Shown here: in pieces, positions 47,957 to 60,862 of the stretch
Layout of the letters: every line of letters starts with the position of its first letter
Position numbering within the stretch: position 1 is the first letter of the stretch
NCBI RefSeq assembly: GCF_900163545.1
Contig: NZ_FUHW01000038.1
Location: 1 to 64,000 of the forward strand
From: Arthrobacter rhombi
Lineage (GTDB): Bacteria > Actinomycetota > Actinomycetes > Actinomycetales > Micrococcaceae
Direction of reading: 5' to 3'
Length of the DNA stretch: 64,000 nucleotides
The notes under the pieces: generated by a model
Seen by the model: only the letters and a program-made list of their open reading frames with translations
Database searches by the model: none
Told to the model about the DNA's origin: nothing
Translations under genes and position numbers: made by a program

Positions 47957-49517
47957 GTGAAATTGGAACTTCGCGGAATCACGAAGAAATTCGGTTCATT
48001 CACGGCCAACGACAACATCGATGTCGTCGTCGAGGACGGGCAGGTCCACTCGCTGCTCGGGGAGAACGGCGCGGGCAAGTCCACCCTGATGAATGTCCTC
48101 TTCGGCCTGTACGAGGCAACGTCCGGCCAGGTGCTCATCGATGACCAGCCCGTCAGCTTCAGCGGCCCGGGCGATGCCATGAAGGCAGGCATCGGGATGG
48201 TCCACCAACACTTCATGCTCGTCCCCGTCTTCACCGTGGCCGAGAACGTGGCGCTCGGTGACGAAAACACCCGCGCTGCGGGTATCCTCGATCTGGACGC
48301 CACTCGTCGGAAGATCCGGGAGATCTCCGACCAGTTCGGTTTCCATGTGGACCCCGACGCCGTCATCGAGGACCTACCGGTCGGTGTCCAACAACGGGTG
48401 GAAATCATCAAGGCGCTCGTCCGTGACGCCAAGATCCTGATCCTTGACGAACCCACCGCGGTGCTCACCCCCCAGGAAACCGACGAGTTGCTGAACATCA
48501 TCAGGCAACTGCGCGATACCGGAACCTCGATCGTCTTCATTTCGCATAAATTGCGTGAGGTCAAAGCGATTTCCGACGTCATCACCGTCATCCGCCGCGG
48601 CAAGGTCGTGGGCAACGCAGATCCCAGCGCCCCGGCGACCGAATTGGCCTCACTGATGGTCGGGCGCGCCGTGAACCTGGCTACCGATAAGGAACCGGCA
48701 AAGCCGGGCAAACCCACGTTCAGTGTGCAGAACCTGACGGTTCTTGCCCCCAGTGGGCAGGTCATGCTCGACGACGTCAGCTTCGAGATCTCCGAAGGCG
48801 AGATCCTCGCGGTCGCCGGTGTCCAAGGCAACGGCCAGACCGAATTGGCCGAGGCGATCATGGGGCTGGAAGACCACGCCACGGGAAAGATCATGTTGCA
48901 GGGGGAAAACCTGCTGGGCCGTACGGTGAAGTCCATCATCAACTCGGGTGTCGGATTCGTCCCCGAGGACCGCAGCACCGACGGACTGGTCTCCTCCTTC
49001 ACGGTCGCGGAGAACCTCGTACTCAACCAGTACGACAGGCCTCCCTTCGCCCGCGGACTCAACATGCTCCCCACGGTGATCAACCGCAACGCCGACGAGA
49101 AGATCGAAGAGTACGACATCCGTACCCAGGGCGGGCAGTCCAACGCCGGAACACTCTCCGGAGGCAACCAACAGAAGGTCGTCATGGCCCGGGAACTCTC
49201 CCGGCCCCTGAAACTATTCATCGCCTCGCAACCCACCCGCGGCGTCGATGTGGGTTCCATCGAATTCCTGCACCGACGGATCGTCGCCGAACGCGATGGC
49301 GGAACACCGGTCATGATCATTTCCACCGAACTCGACGAAGTTGCCGAGCTCGCCGACAGAATTGCCGTCCTCTATAAGGGACGGCTGGTGGGCATCGTCC
49401 CGGGGGATACCCCGCGCGACGTGCTGGGCCTGATGATGGCCGGCGCCTCAGCCGACGACGCCGGCGCGACGACCCCGGGCAGCGCCCGGACCCCGAACCA
49501 CGAAGAGGAGTCCGGGA

Positions 49518-49525
<8 letters not shown>
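47957..49525 (+). CDS. Nucleoside ABC transporter ATPase, double domain
   Basis: A 522-aa cytoplasmic ATPase of the RbsA/YufO type. Domain 1: Walker [13 protein letters not shown], signature LPVGVQQRVE and Walker [11 protein letters not shown]. Domain 2: the degenerate P-loop GVQGNGQTELAEA, signature LSGGNQQK and Walker B region LFIASQPTRGVD, where the usual Glu is Ser-Gln. This asymmetry is common in the family. GTG 47957 has AAGGGAA about 14 nt upstream. Overlaps the next permease gene by 8 nt. Energises BMP-type nucleoside import. Confidence 0.92.
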
Positions 49526-50851
<1,326 letters not shown>

Positions 50852-50855
<4 letters not shown>

Positions 50856-52141
50856 GCACCGCAACCACCACACCCCCGTCCCGCGTGGCGGCCATGGCCC
50901 CGGCGATCCGCAACTGGGGCGCACCGGTCACCCTGGCCGTCCTGGCCCTGCTGGCGCTGGTCGGGTTCGCCATCGGCAGCCCACATGCCACCGCCCGCTT
51001 CCGGATCTCCGCCAAGGCCGACGCAATCCAGGTTCCCGACGTGCAACTAGGCACCACCCTCGTGGGGTGGGCCGCCGCCGTCGTCCTGCTGTTGCTAGCC
51101 GGATATGCCTTCAGGTCCACCGCCCGCGCCGAGGCCCTGCCCCGTTGGATCGTCCCGGTCTTCGCCTCGGTCTGGGTCATCGCTTTCCTGGTCTGGGTCA
51201 TCGGCAGTGCGAACAACCCCAACGTCTACTTCTCCGGTCTGATCGCCGGATCGTTCACTCTCGCCATCCCACTGATCTTCGGTTCGCTCTCGGGGGTGCT
51301 GTGTGAACGTTCGGGCGTGATCAACATTGCCATCGAAGGTCAGCTGCTGGCCGGCGCCTTCGGTGCTGCCATCGTCGGTTCCATCACCCAGTCCCTGATC
51401 GCCGGCGTCCTGGCCGCCGTGGTGGCCAGCGTGATCGTCTCGATGGTGCTGGCGGTCTTCAGCATCAAGTACCTGGTCAACCAGGTCATCGTCGGCGTCG
51501 TGCTCAACGTCCTGGTCGCGGGGCTGACCAGTTTCCTGTTCTCCACGGTCATGAAGGAGAACTCGGCGCTGTTCAACTCCCCGCCGTCGTTCCACAACAT
51601 CAGGATCCCCGGCCTGGCGGACATTCCCGTCTTCGGCCCGATCTTCTTCAACCAGACGATCCTGGGCTACGGCATGTACGTCGCCGTCTTCCTGGTCTGG
51701 TTCGGTCTGTTCAAGACCCGCTGGGGTCTGCGCGTACGGGCCGTGGGCGAGCACCCGAAGGCCGCCGATACGGTGGGCATCCGGGTCAACGCCATCCGCT
51801 TCTCCAATGTGGCCCTGGCCGGCGTGGTCGCCGGTGTCGGAGGTGCCTTCTTCACCCTGGTGACCTCCTCGTCCTTCAGCAAGGAAATGACCGCAGGACA
51901 AGGCTTCATCGCCCTGGCAGCCATGATCTTCGGACGCTGGAACCCCATTGGCGCCTTCTTCGCTTCCCTGCTGTTCGGCTTCTCGCTGAACCTCTCCTTC
52001 GTGCTGAGCATCCTGGGCACCCCGGTGCCCAACCAGTTCATGCAGATGCTGCCCTATATCGTGACGATCTTCGCCGTCGCCGGGCTGGCCGGGAAATCAC
52101 GGCCTCCGGCCTCCAACGGCGTCCCATACGTGAAGGAGTAG
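50852..52141 (+). CDS. Nucleoside ABC transporter permease (YufQ-type)
   Basis: A 429-aa permease with about ten helices, preceded by three extra N-terminal helices before the core. Core blocks are LSGVLCERSGVINIAIEGQLLAGAFGAA, IKYLVNQVIVGVVLNVLVAGLTSF and GFIALAAMIFGRWNPIGAFFASLLFGF. GTG 50852 overlaps the preceding stop (GTGA) with GGAGGAG upstream. The four-gene transporter then runs into cdd. Confidence 0.92.
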
Positions 52142-52145
52142 GCGC

Positions 52146-52562
52146 GTGGCCGAGGAAACGACGACGCCGCTGGATGCCGCCGGTTGGGAGAGCCTGCGGG
52201 CCGCGGCGACCGCGGCGATGGAACACGCCTATGCCCCCTATTCGAAGTTCCCGGTCGGGGCGGCAGCCCTGACCGAGGACGGACGGATCATCAGCGGTTG
52301 CAATGTCGAGAACGCCGCCTACGGGGTGGTCCTCTGCGCCGAATGCACCATGATCGGACAACTCCATATGGGCGGGGGCGGCCGGCTACGAGCGTTCTAC
52401 TGCGTCGATAGGAACGGCAACATCCTCATGCCCTGCGGGCGCTGCCGCCAACTGCTGCACGAACACCGTGGACCCGATATGGAACTGATGACCGTGCGTG
52501 GCATCGCCACCATGGAACAGGTCCTGCCTGACGCGTTCGGACCCGAAACCCTCCTGCACTAG
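52146..52562 (+). CDS. cdd: Cytidine deaminase
   Basis: Deaminates cytidine and deoxycytidine to uridines. It is 138 aa (homotetrameric type). Substrate residues Asn54 and Glu56 in CNVENAAYG, the catalytic Glu66 and zinc-binding Cys64, Cys97 and Cys100 (CAEC and PCGRC) are all present. GTG 52146 follows AAGGAG by 7 nt, and the gene starts 4 nt after the permease stop. Processes imported nucleosides. Confidence 0.96.
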   Translation: MAEETTTPLDAAGWESLRAAATAAMEHAYAPYSKFPVGAAALTEDGRIISGCNVENAAYGVVLCAECTMIGQLHMGGGGRLRAFYCVDRNGNILMPCGRCRQLLHEHRGPDMELMTVRGIATMEQVLPDAFGPETLLH

Positions 52563-52600
52563 CCCCGGCCGCCCGGCCGGGAACCGACGAAAGGCCCAGC

Positions 52601-53911
52601 ATGAGCACCGAGAAATTCGACGCCGTCGACATCATCGGCATCAAACGCGATCGGGGGACGCTGAGTCCCGAACAGATCGACTGGACCATCGACGCCTATA
52701 CCCGCGGGGTCATTGCCGAGGAGCAGATGGCCGCCCTGAACATGGCGATTCTGCTCAATGGGATGGACCGGGCAGAAATTTCCCGCTGGACGACGGCCAT
52801 GATCAACTCGGGTGAACGCATGGACTTCTCGACACTGCGCAGCCCGTCGGGGGTGGCCAAGCCGACGGCGGATAAACACTCCACCGGTGGGGTGGGGGAC
52901 AAGATCACCCTGCCGCTGGCCCCGCTGGTGGCCGTTTTCGGGGTAGCCGTACCCCAGCTGTCCGGCCGTGGCCTCGGACATACAGGTGGCACCCTGGATA
53001 AGCTCGAGTCCATCCCCGGATGGCAGGCCTCGCTATCCAACGAGGCGATGATGGACCAGCTTGCCGGCTGCGGGGCGGTCATCTGTGCGGCAGGAACCGG
53101 CTTGGCCCCTGCGGATAAAAAACTCTACGCCCTGCGTGACGTGACCGGAACGGTCGAAGCCATCCCCCTGATCGCCTCCTCGATCATGTCCAAGAAAATC
53201 GCTGAAGGGACCGGGACACTGGTCCTGGACGTCAAAGTCGGCTCCGGGGCGTTCATGAAGGACGAGGACGATGCCCGCGAACTGGCGCGGACCATGGTGG
53301 GGTTGGGCACCGACGCCGGAGTGAAAACGGTGGCCCTGCTGACCAATATGGCCACCCCGTTGGGGCTCACCGCCGGCAACGCGATCGAGGTCCAAGAATC
53401 CGTGGACGTTCTCGCCGGGGGCGGACCGGCAGATGTGGTGGACCTGACCGTGAAACTGGCCGAGGAAATGCTTGCCGGCGCCGGAGTGCACGACGCCGAC
53501 CCTGCTGCCGCCCTGGCCGATGGTCGGGCCATGGACGTCTGGCGGCTGATGATCTCCGCCCAGGGAGGTGACCCCGCAGCCGCGCTGCCGGTCGCCCGCG
53601 AATCGGAGACCGTGTACGCCCAGGCCGATGGGGTGCTGACCGAACTCGATGCCCTCAGCGTGGGTATTGCCGCCTGGCGGTTGGGCGCCGGGCGGGCCCG
53701 CCGGGAGGATGAGGTTCAAGCCGGGGCAGGGGTGCGTTTGCACGCCAAACCCGGGGACGTGGTTCGCCGCGGTCAACCGCTCATGACCTTATTGACCGAC
53801 ACCCCCGAGAAGTTCGGCAGGGCGCTGGAGGCGCTGGAATCGGCAGCCACGATCAGCGCTGAAGGGAGCAGAAGCGGCCAACGCCTGATCCTGGATCGGA
53901 TCGCCCAGTAG
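52601..53911 (+). CDS. deoA: Thymidine/pyrimidine-nucleoside phosphorylase
   Basis: A 436-aa phosphorylase cleaving thymidine or uridine into base and (deoxy)ribose-1-phosphate. The N-terminal helical domain has ALNMAILLNGMD. The phosphate motif KHSTGGVGDKITLPLAPLVA, LGHTGGTLDKLES and the Lys/Ser region SSIMSKKIAEGTG are intact, and the C-terminal domain is present. It lies 38 nt after cdd with AAAGG upstream of ATG 52601. It completes pyrimidine salvage with cdd. Confidence 0.95.
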   Translation: MSTEKFDAVDIIGIKRDRGTLSPEQIDWTIDAYTRGVIAEEQMAALNMAILLNGMDRAEISRWTTAMINSGERMDFSTLRSPSGVAKPTADKHSTGGVGDKITLPLAPLVAVFGVAVPQLSGRGLGHTGGTLDKLESIPGWQASLSNEAMMDQLAGCGAVICAAGTGLAPADKKLYALRDVTGTVEAIPLIASSIMSKKIAEGTGTLVLDVKVGSGAFMKDEDDARELARTMVGLGTDAGVKTVALLTNMATPLGLTAGNAIEVQESVDVLAGGGPADVVDLTVKLAEEMLAGAGVHDADPAAALADGRAMDVWRLMISAQGGDPAAALPVARESETVYAQADGVLTELDALSVGIAAWRLGAGRARREDEVQAGAGVRLHAKPGDVVRRGQPLMTLLTDTPEKFGRALEALESAATISAEGSRSGQRLILDRIAQ

Positions 53912-53926
53912 CGGCCCCGCTGGCCT

Positions 53927-53962
53927 CAGGGATGACCCGGATTGAACCCTGAATCATCCCTG
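53927..53962 (+). terminator. Hairpin after deoA
   Basis: CAGGGATGA and TCATCCCTG form a perfect 9-bp stem around an 18-nt loop, 15 nt after the deoA stop. It probably ends the nucleoside operon before the DedA gene. Confidence 0.6.
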
Positions 53963-54081
53963 GGAGGGACGGCAAGCCCGGTGTTCATGGACCAGACTGG
54001 AAGCATCGCCCGGCCCAGTCCGCCCGTGGCCGTCGTCGTCCACTCGACGATTGACTCATTCCAGCTGAGGGAACCTGCTTC

Positions 54082-54750
54082 ATGGATGTCATCAACGAAG
54101 TGATCCTCTACGCTTCGACGGCGTGGTGGATCCTGCCGTTGCTGTTCCTGTTCTGCCTGATCGACGGTTTGCTGCCCGTGGTGCCCAGCGAATCGTTGAT
54201 TGTGGCCCTGGCGAGCGTGGCCGTGGCCTCCGGCGCACCGCCGCTGCTCCTGCTCGGACTCGTGGGGGCCGCCGGGGCCATTGCCGGGGACCACTTCGCC
54301 TACCGGTTCGGGCGGCGCATCGGCCTGGATCGTTTCCGCTGGATGCGCCGACGGCGGGCGCGCAAGACTTTTGCCGTGGCCCGCCGCGAACTCGAACGAC
54401 GTGGCGCCCTGCTGATCTTCACGGCCCGTTATATTCCCATCGGACGCGTGGCAGTGAACTTCACCGCGGGGGCCACCCGGTTCTCCCTCCGCCGCTTCAC
54501 ACTGCTCGACACCCTGGGCTGCCTGACCTGGAGCGCCTATTCCACCACCATCGGCGCGGTGGGCGGCCACTGGATGAAAGACAACCCGCTGCTGGGCATC
54601 GGACTGTCGATCTCGATCGCCATGGTGTTCGGCTTCATCGTGGACCGGGTTCTCAATGTTCTGCGTCGTCGACTGGGAATCGACCCGCAGTCCCCGGACG
54701 CGCAGCCAACCCCCCAACTGCTTGAAGTGCCCGCGGACCGGAGGCGCTGA
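54082..54750 (+). CDS. DedA-family membrane protein
   Basis: A 222-aa inner-membrane protein of the DedA/SNARE-associated superfamily. The conserved LIDGLLPVVPSESLIVALASV carries the family Glu-containing re-entrant motif. GDHFAYRFGRRIG and ARYIPIGRVAVNFTAGA with the functional Arg follow, and about five helices are seen. Family members are linked to lipid flipping and membrane energetics. Function in this organism is unknown. A Pro/Arg-rich 30-residue C-terminal tail extends beyond the last helix. Confidence 0.85.
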   Translation: MDVINEVILYASTAWWILPLLFLFCLIDGLLPVVPSESLIVALASVAVASGAPPLLLLGLVGAAGAIAGDHFAYRFGRRIGLDRFRWMRRRRARKTFAVARRELERRGALLIFTARYIPIGRVAVNFTAGATRFSLRRFTLLDTLGCLTWSAYSTTIGAVGGHWMKDNPLLGIGLSISIAMVFGFIVDRVLNVLRRRLGIDPQSPDAQPTPQLLEVPADRRR

Positions 54751-54814
54751 GCCTCGGGCAACGAGGGGAGCCCATCCTCGAGCGGGAATGGTTCCGTTGC
54801 GTCGGCACGCCCAG

Positions 54815-54820
54815 TACGCT
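54815..54820 (+). promoter_or_regulatory. -10 box giving a leaderless add transcript
   Basis: TACGCT ends 7 nt before the GTG at 54828, with TTCCGT 17 nt upstream as a weak -35. No Shine-Dalgarno sequence. Confidence 0.45.
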
Positions 54821-54827
54821 GGGGTGC

Positions 54828-56009
54828 GTGAGTGAAGAGCTGATCCATACCGCCTATGACCCCGAATTCGACTTCCGCAGCCTGCCGAAGGTCTCGCTGC
54901 ACGACCACCTCGATGGTGGCCTGCGACCGTCCACCATCATTGAACTTGCCGCAGCGGCACACCATGAACTGCCGTCCACCGATGCGGTGGCCCTCGGCGA
55001 ATGGTTCCGGCAATCGGCGAACTCCGGTTCGCTGCCCCGCTATCTGGAAACCTTCGAACATACCGTCGCGGTGATGCAGACCCACGAGAACCTGATCCGG
55101 GTTGCCCGCGAATTCGTGGAGGACCTCGCCGACGACGGCGTCGTCTACGGCGAAGTGCGCTGGGCACCCGAACAACATCTCGCCGGTGGACTGAGTCTGG
55201 ACGAGGCCGTCCAAGCCGTCCAGCAAGGCCTGGACGAAGGGGTCGAAGCCGTGGCCGAGAGTGGAAGGCCCATCCAGGTCGGGCAGCTCATTACCGCGAT
55301 GCGCCATGCCGACCGCGGCGTGGAAATCGCCGAATTGGCGTTGCGTCACCGTGGTAACGGTGCCGTCGGCTTCGACATCGCCGGCGCCGAGGACGGTTTC
55401 CCGCCCTCCCGGATGACCGAGGCCTTCGACCTGCTGGCCAAGAACTTCTTCCCCACCACCGTCCACGCTGGCGAAGCAGCGGGAGTGGACTCGATCGTCG
55501 ACGCCCTCCTGACGGGGAGGGCCGAGCGGCTGGGCCACGGTGTGCGCATCGCCGAGGACATCGACATCCAGTTCGGAGGCACCGACGATGATGGCTCGGA
55601 GGTCGAGGAAGACACCGGGCTGGTCACCCTGGGGCCGGTCGCCAATTGGGTGCGCGATCGGGGTATTCCGCTGGAGATCTGCCCGTCCTCGAACCTGCAG
55701 ACCGGGGCCACCACGGGCTTCGGTGAGGGCATCGAATCCCATCCCATCGACCTGCTCTACCAGACGGGCTTCACCGTCACCATCAGCCCGGACAACCGCC
55801 TGATGTCGGATACGAGCCTCTCGAGCGAATTCGAGTTGCTGGTCGAAGCCTTCGACTACGACCTCGATGACCTGCTCGAGCTCACGCTCAACGCCGCCGA
55901 GGCTGCCTTCCTGCCGTTGGAGGAACGCGAAGCCCTGGTCGAATACATCAACGCCGAATATGCCGGGCTGACCGGCGACGGCGATGACCAGGACGATGAC
56001 CAGGTGTGA
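54828..56009 (+). CDS. add: Adenosine deaminase
   Basis: Zinc enzyme deaminating adenosine and deoxyadenosine to inosines, 393 aa. Zinc His25 and His27 are in HDHLDGGLRP, and VHAGEAAG carries the third zinc His and catalytic Glu. LGHGVRIAED and SPDNRLMSDT (terminal zinc Asp) are also present. An acidic insertion (GGTDDDGSEVEED, about 250) and an acidic C-terminal tail (DGDDQDDDQ) are extra. It completes nucleoside salvage near the BMP transporter, but has its own leaderless-type promoter. The next gene starts 7 nt after its stop. Confidence 0.94.
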   Translation: MSEELIHTAYDPEFDFRSLPKVSLHDHLDGGLRPSTIIELAAAAHHELPSTDAVALGEWFRQSANSGSLPRYLETFEHTVAVMQTHENLIRVAREFVEDLADDGVVYGEVRWAPEQHLAGGLSLDEAVQAVQQGLDEGVEAVAESGRPIQVGQLITAMRHADRGVEIAELALRHRGNGAVGFDIAGAEDGFPPSRMTEAFDLLAKNFFPTTVHAGEAAGVDSIVDALLTGRAERLGHGVRIAEDIDIQFGGTDDDGSEVEEDTGLVTLGPVANWVRDRGIPLEICPSSNLQTGATTGFGEGIESHPIDLLYQTGFTVTISPDNRLMSDTSLSSEFELLVEAFDYDLDDLLELTLNAAEAAFLPLEEREALVEYINAEYAGLTGDGDDQDDDQV

Positions 56010-56016
56010 GCCGAGG

Positions 56017-56727
56017 ATGAGTGAGGCCCGACCCGGGGGGAGCCTGGGTTCGGCGGGGGAGCCGCAACGCCTGTTGGGCATCATTGCGGACCTCCGCCGG
56101 CACTGCCGCTGGACCGCCGAACTGACCCACGCCTCGCTGGTGGAATACCTCGTCGAGGAGTCCTATGAACTGCTCGAGGCCATCGAAACCGGCCAGGATG
56201 ATGACGAACTGCGCGGGGAACTGGCCGACGTGCTTCTGCAACTGGTTCTGCACGCCGAAATCGCCGCCGAACGCGGGGCCTTCGATTTTTCAGATATCGC
56301 CGCCCACCTGAGTGAAAAGATGATCCGCCGCAACACGCACGTCTTCCACCCGGATGGCAGCCTCCGCGGGAGCTACCCCGAGAGCATCCAGGAGATCATC
56401 GGGTCCTGGGATGCTGCCAAACGCGCCGAGGACCCCTCCCGCACCGACCCGTTCTCCTCGCTCCCGCGTCATCTTCCGGCCCTCGCCTTGGCGGATAAGA
56501 CGATCGGCCGGGCCCGCCGTTGGGCCGGCGCCACCCCGGCGCCGGACACCCCGAAGGCCCCGGAATCCGTGGTGGTGGACACCGAAGACGAGCTGGGTGA
56601 CCTGCTGCTGGGGATCGTCGCCGACGCGCATGAGCGTGGGCTGGACGCGGAACGCTCGCTGCGCACCGCCGTCGCACGTTACATGACTCATGCGCAACCA
56701 ACTTCCTCCTCCACAGCCGGCACAGGC

Positions 56728-56730
<3 letters not shown>
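56017..56730 (+). CDS. mazG: MazG-family nucleoside triphosphate pyrophosphohydrolase
   Basis: A 237-aa protein with one clear MazG domain (about 20-125): VEESYELLEAIE and ELADVLLQLVLH supply the Glu and Asp residues for Mg2+ and nucleotide binding. The C-terminal part has a weaker second helical repeat (VVDTEDELGDLLLGIVADAHERG), so this is the compact two-unit form. It hydrolyses NTP or (p)ppGpp-like substrates. Start ATG 56017 begins 7 nt after the add stop. The eno promoter -10 box overlaps its stop codon. Confidence 0.9.
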
Positions 56731-58089
<1,359 letters not shown>

Positions 58090-58114
58090 CGTCGCACCGC
58101 AACGCGTAAAGTGC

Positions 58115-58149
58115 TGAGGGGAGCCGCCGGACACCGGTGGTTCCCCTCA
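58115..58149 (+). terminator. Terminator after eno
   Basis: Sixteen-pair stem (TGAGGGGAGCCGCCGG with 58134-58149, two G-U pairs) and a 3-nt loop, followed by CGCCTTTG. Confidence 0.75.
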
Positions 58150-58210
58150 CGCCTTTGAAACGTGTGCCCAGCCCACCCCAGAGACCACCGAACAGACCGG
58201 TAGGAGACCC

Positions 58211-59116
58211 ATGGCAACCCGACGTCCCAACATGCCTCGGGTCCGGCCTGCCGATCAGGGGCACGGTGCTACAGCAGCCAACGAGGGCGAAAACGCGGCA
58301 GCCCCTGCCGCGAACACCCCGGCGGCCCCCCGCACACCGACAGCGGTCAACCGGCAGAAAGTCGTCCCGATGGGTGCGGCCCCGGCGCACGAGGAGGCGC
58401 CCCGGGCCGCCTCTTCGCGTCCCGAAGCGGCCAGCGCATCGGCGGCAGGTAAACCGGCCACCAAGAAACCAGCTGCCAAGAAACCGGCCAGTCAACCAGC
58501 TGCCAAGAAACCGGCGGCAGGCAAACCGGCGGCCCGTACCTCCACGGCGAAGAAGCAGCCAGGCACACCGCCCACCAAAAAACCGAATCAGCCCGGTAAA
58601 CGTCCCGGGCCCCGGCAGGGCGGCCCCCGGGAGAAGCGACTGCGCGAACGTGCAGAACTTTCCGGGGCGATCCGCTCCGGCAGTGGACACCGCAAGCCCG
58701 AGGCCGCACAGACTCCCGCGGAAGGTGGCGCGCCGGTCCCGGCCCGGGCCTTCTCCGGGCGCCTGCTGACCCTGGCGGTCATCTTGGCCGTGGTCACGGT
58801 CCTGCTGCTGCCCAGTGTGGGAACCTATATGGACCAGCGGGCCGAGGTCGCCGAAGTTCAGGCGTCGATCGCCCAGAAGCAGCAGGAACAGGACGAGCTC
58901 GTCACACAGATCTCCCGTTGGGACGACCCGGCCTACGTCAAGGCACAGGCCCGTAACCGGATCAACCTGGTGATGCCCGGCGAGAAGAAGTACATGGTGG
59001 TCGGAGCAACCGGTGAGGAATCCGCAGCCGGCCCACAAAGCGTGGGCGATGTCCGGACCGACCTGCCATGGGTCGACTCCCTCTGGGACACCGTTGTACG
59101 CTCGGCCACCGACTGA
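58211..59116 (+). CDS. FtsB/DivIC-family septum protein with Lys/Ala/Pro-rich N-terminus
   Basis: A 301-aa single-pass membrane protein. The C-terminal half has a transmembrane helix (about 182-205), a coiled coil (QRAEVAEVQASIAQKQQEQDELV) and WDDPAYVKAQARNRINLVMPGE, the FtsB/DivIC signature that links it to the FtsL-FtsQ division complex. The N-terminal 175 residues are disordered and contain repeated AKKPA-type units (about 83-122), probably cytoplasmic. The length is about double the minimal FtsB. It lies between eno and the DUF501 gene, its usual actinobacterial place. Confidence 0.85.
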   Translation: MATRRPNMPRVRPADQGHGATAANEGENAAAPAANTPAAPRTPTAVNRQKVVPMGAAPAHEEAPRAASSRPEAASASAAGKPATKKPAAKKPASQPAAKKPAAGKPAARTSTAKKQPGTPPTKKPNQPGKRPGPRQGGPREKRLRERAELSGAIRSGSGHRKPEAAQTPAEGGAPVPARAFSGRLLTLAVILAVVTVLLLPSVGTYMDQRAEVAEVQASIAQKQQEQDELVTQISRWDDPAYVKAQARNRINLVMPGEKKYMVVGATGEESAAGPQSVGDVRTDLPWVDSLWDTVVRSATD

Positions 59117-59137
59117 TCATTTCCCGAAGGAGAACAC

Positions 59138-59869
59138 GTGGAGCATCCCGCCACAGCACCGCGCCATGAAGCGCTGGACGCCGAACAGCGGGTCCCCACC
59201 CCTGAGGACCTGGACACGCTGAGCCGTCAGCTCGGCCGCCCGGCCCGCGATGTGGTGGAGATCGGGGCGCGTTGCCTCTGCGGCAACCCACTGGTGGCCA
59301 CCACCGCCCCGCGGCTGGCCTCGGGCATCCCCTTCCCGACAACGTTCTACCTCACCCACCCCGTCATCACCTCGGCCGTTTCCCGGCTCGAGGCCGCCGG
59401 GCTGATGGCGACGATGACCGAACGGCTGGGACAGGATGAAGCCCTGGCCGCCACCTACACGGCGGCCCACCACGACTACCTCGCAGCCCGTGATGCCATC
59501 GGGCAACGTACCGGAATCGGTGCGGTCCCGGAAATCGACGGGGTCTCCGCCGGCGGGATGCCGACCCGGGTGAAATGCCTGCACGTGTTGGTGGGGCATT
59601 CGCTCTCAGCCGGCGCCGGGGTCAACCCGTTGGGAGACGAAGCCATCGCCGGTATTGCCGAATGGTGGACCGCTGAGCGCTGCCATTGCCACGGCGCGTG
59701 GGATACCGAGGCACCAGTGCCCGCACAAGACCGCAGCCGCCACGTCAAAACACAGGCCGAGGATCCTGCCGTGAAGAAGGCCCGGCGCAGTGCAGCCAGG
59801 CAGGCGCGCGAACACGCCGAAACGACCGGGCAGCAGCCCGAAGGACACGACACAGGAGACCAAGCATGA
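59138..59869 (+). CDS. DUF501-family protein
   Basis: A 243-aa protein. The DUF501 core runs from about 22 to 175, with TLSRQLGRPARDVVEIGARCLCGNP, PTTFYLTHPVITSAVSRLEAAGLM and CLHVLVGHSLSAGAGVNPLGDEA. Conserved Cys and His residues (CLCG, HCHG) suggest metal binding, but no activity is known. A polar Lys/Arg/Glu-rich tail follows. GTG 59138 has GAAGGAGAA 6 nt upstream. Its stop overlaps the ppx start (ATGA). Confidence 0.9.
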   Translation: MEHPATAPRHEALDAEQRVPTPEDLDTLSRQLGRPARDVVEIGARCLCGNPLVATTAPRLASGIPFPTTFYLTHPVITSAVSRLEAAGLMATMTERLGQDEALAATYTAAHHDYLAARDAIGQRTGIGAVPEIDGVSAGGMPTRVKCLHVLVGHSLSAGAGVNPLGDEAIAGIAEWWTAERCHCHGAWDTEAPVPAQDRSRHVKTQAEDPAVKKARRSAARQAREHAETTGQQPEGHDTGDQA

Positions 59870-60819
59870 GGGTTGCCGCCATCGATTGCGGGACGAATTC
59901 CATCCGGTTGCTCATCGCCGACGTCATCGAGGACGAGGAAGGGCAGACCCGACTGCTCGACGTGTCCCGCCAGATGCGTATTGTGCGTTTGGGCCAAGGG
60001 GTCGACGCCACCGGAAACTTCGTGCCCGAGGCCCTGGAGCGCACCTTCACCGCCGTGGATGAATACGCCGCGCTCATCGGCAAGCATGGGGCCCAACACG
60101 TCAGGTTCGTCGCCACCTCGGCTACCCGCGACGCCGGCAACCGCAACGAATTCATGGAAGGAGTCCGCACCCGCTTGGGGGTCACCCCGGAGGTGATCGA
60201 GGGCTCGGAGGAAGCAGCTTTGAGCTTCGCTGGTGCAGTGTCCGTGAGGCCTCCAGCGGATACGGAGAATGTCCTGGTCGTTGATCTGGGCGGAGGATCC
60301 ACGGAATTCGTGGTGGGTACCAGCGACGGCGTGCGGGCAGCAATCAGCATGGATATGGGGTGCGTGCGCTACGCCGAACGCTTCCTCACCGACGACCCGC
60401 CGACGGCCGAACAAATCGCAGCAGCGGAAGCAGAAGCCAACCGGCAGATCGACACGGTTCTTCAGACGGTTCCGCTACACGAGGTGGACCGGGTGGTCGG
60501 CGTGGCAGGGACCATCACCACCGTGACCGCCCATGTGCTGGATCTCCACAGCTACCAGCCCGAGAAGATCGACGGTTCCGAACTGCCCATCGGTGTCATC
60601 GAGGCAGCAGCCAGCGAATTCCTGGGTTTCTCACGCCGCCGCCGGGAACAACTTCCCTACATGCACCCGGGCCGCGTCGACGTGATCGCCGCCGGGGCAC
60701 TGATCTATCGGACCATTCTGTTGAGGATGGCCGAGCTGACCGGAAACCGGGTGCGCACGGCGGTCGCCAGCGAACACGATATTCTGGACGGCATCGCCCT
60801 CGGGTTGGCACGCCAATAA
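59866..60819 (+). CDS. ppx: Exopolyphosphatase / pppGpp phosphatase family
   Basis: A 317-aa Ppx/GppA enzyme, the short actinobacterial Ppx1/2 size without a C-terminal HD domain. ASKHA motifs are AAIDCGTNSIRLLIADV, LVVDLGGGSTEFVVG and FVATSATRDAGNRNEF. The catalytic Glu is in EVIEGSEEAALSFAG. Removes terminal phosphate from polyphosphate or converts pppGpp to ppGpp. ATG 59866 overlaps the DUF501 stop and has AGGAGA upstream. Confidence 0.92.
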   Translation: MRVAAIDCGTNSIRLLIADVIEDEEGQTRLLDVSRQMRIVRLGQGVDATGNFVPEALERTFTAVDEYAALIGKHGAQHVRFVATSATRDAGNRNEFMEGVRTRLGVTPEVIEGSEEAALSFAGAVSVRPPADTENVLVVDLGGGSTEFVVGTSDGVRAAISMDMGCVRYAERFLTDDPPTAEQIAAAEAEANRQIDTVLQTVPLHEVDRVVGVAGTITTVTAHVLDLHSYQPEKIDGSELPIGVIEAAASEFLGFSRRRREQLPYMHPGRVDVIAAGALIYRTILLRMAELTGNRVRTAVASEHDILDGIALGLARQ

Positions 60820-60862
60820 GCTGTCCTCTCGCCGTCGTCCCCGACCTTGGAAGGAACCGCCC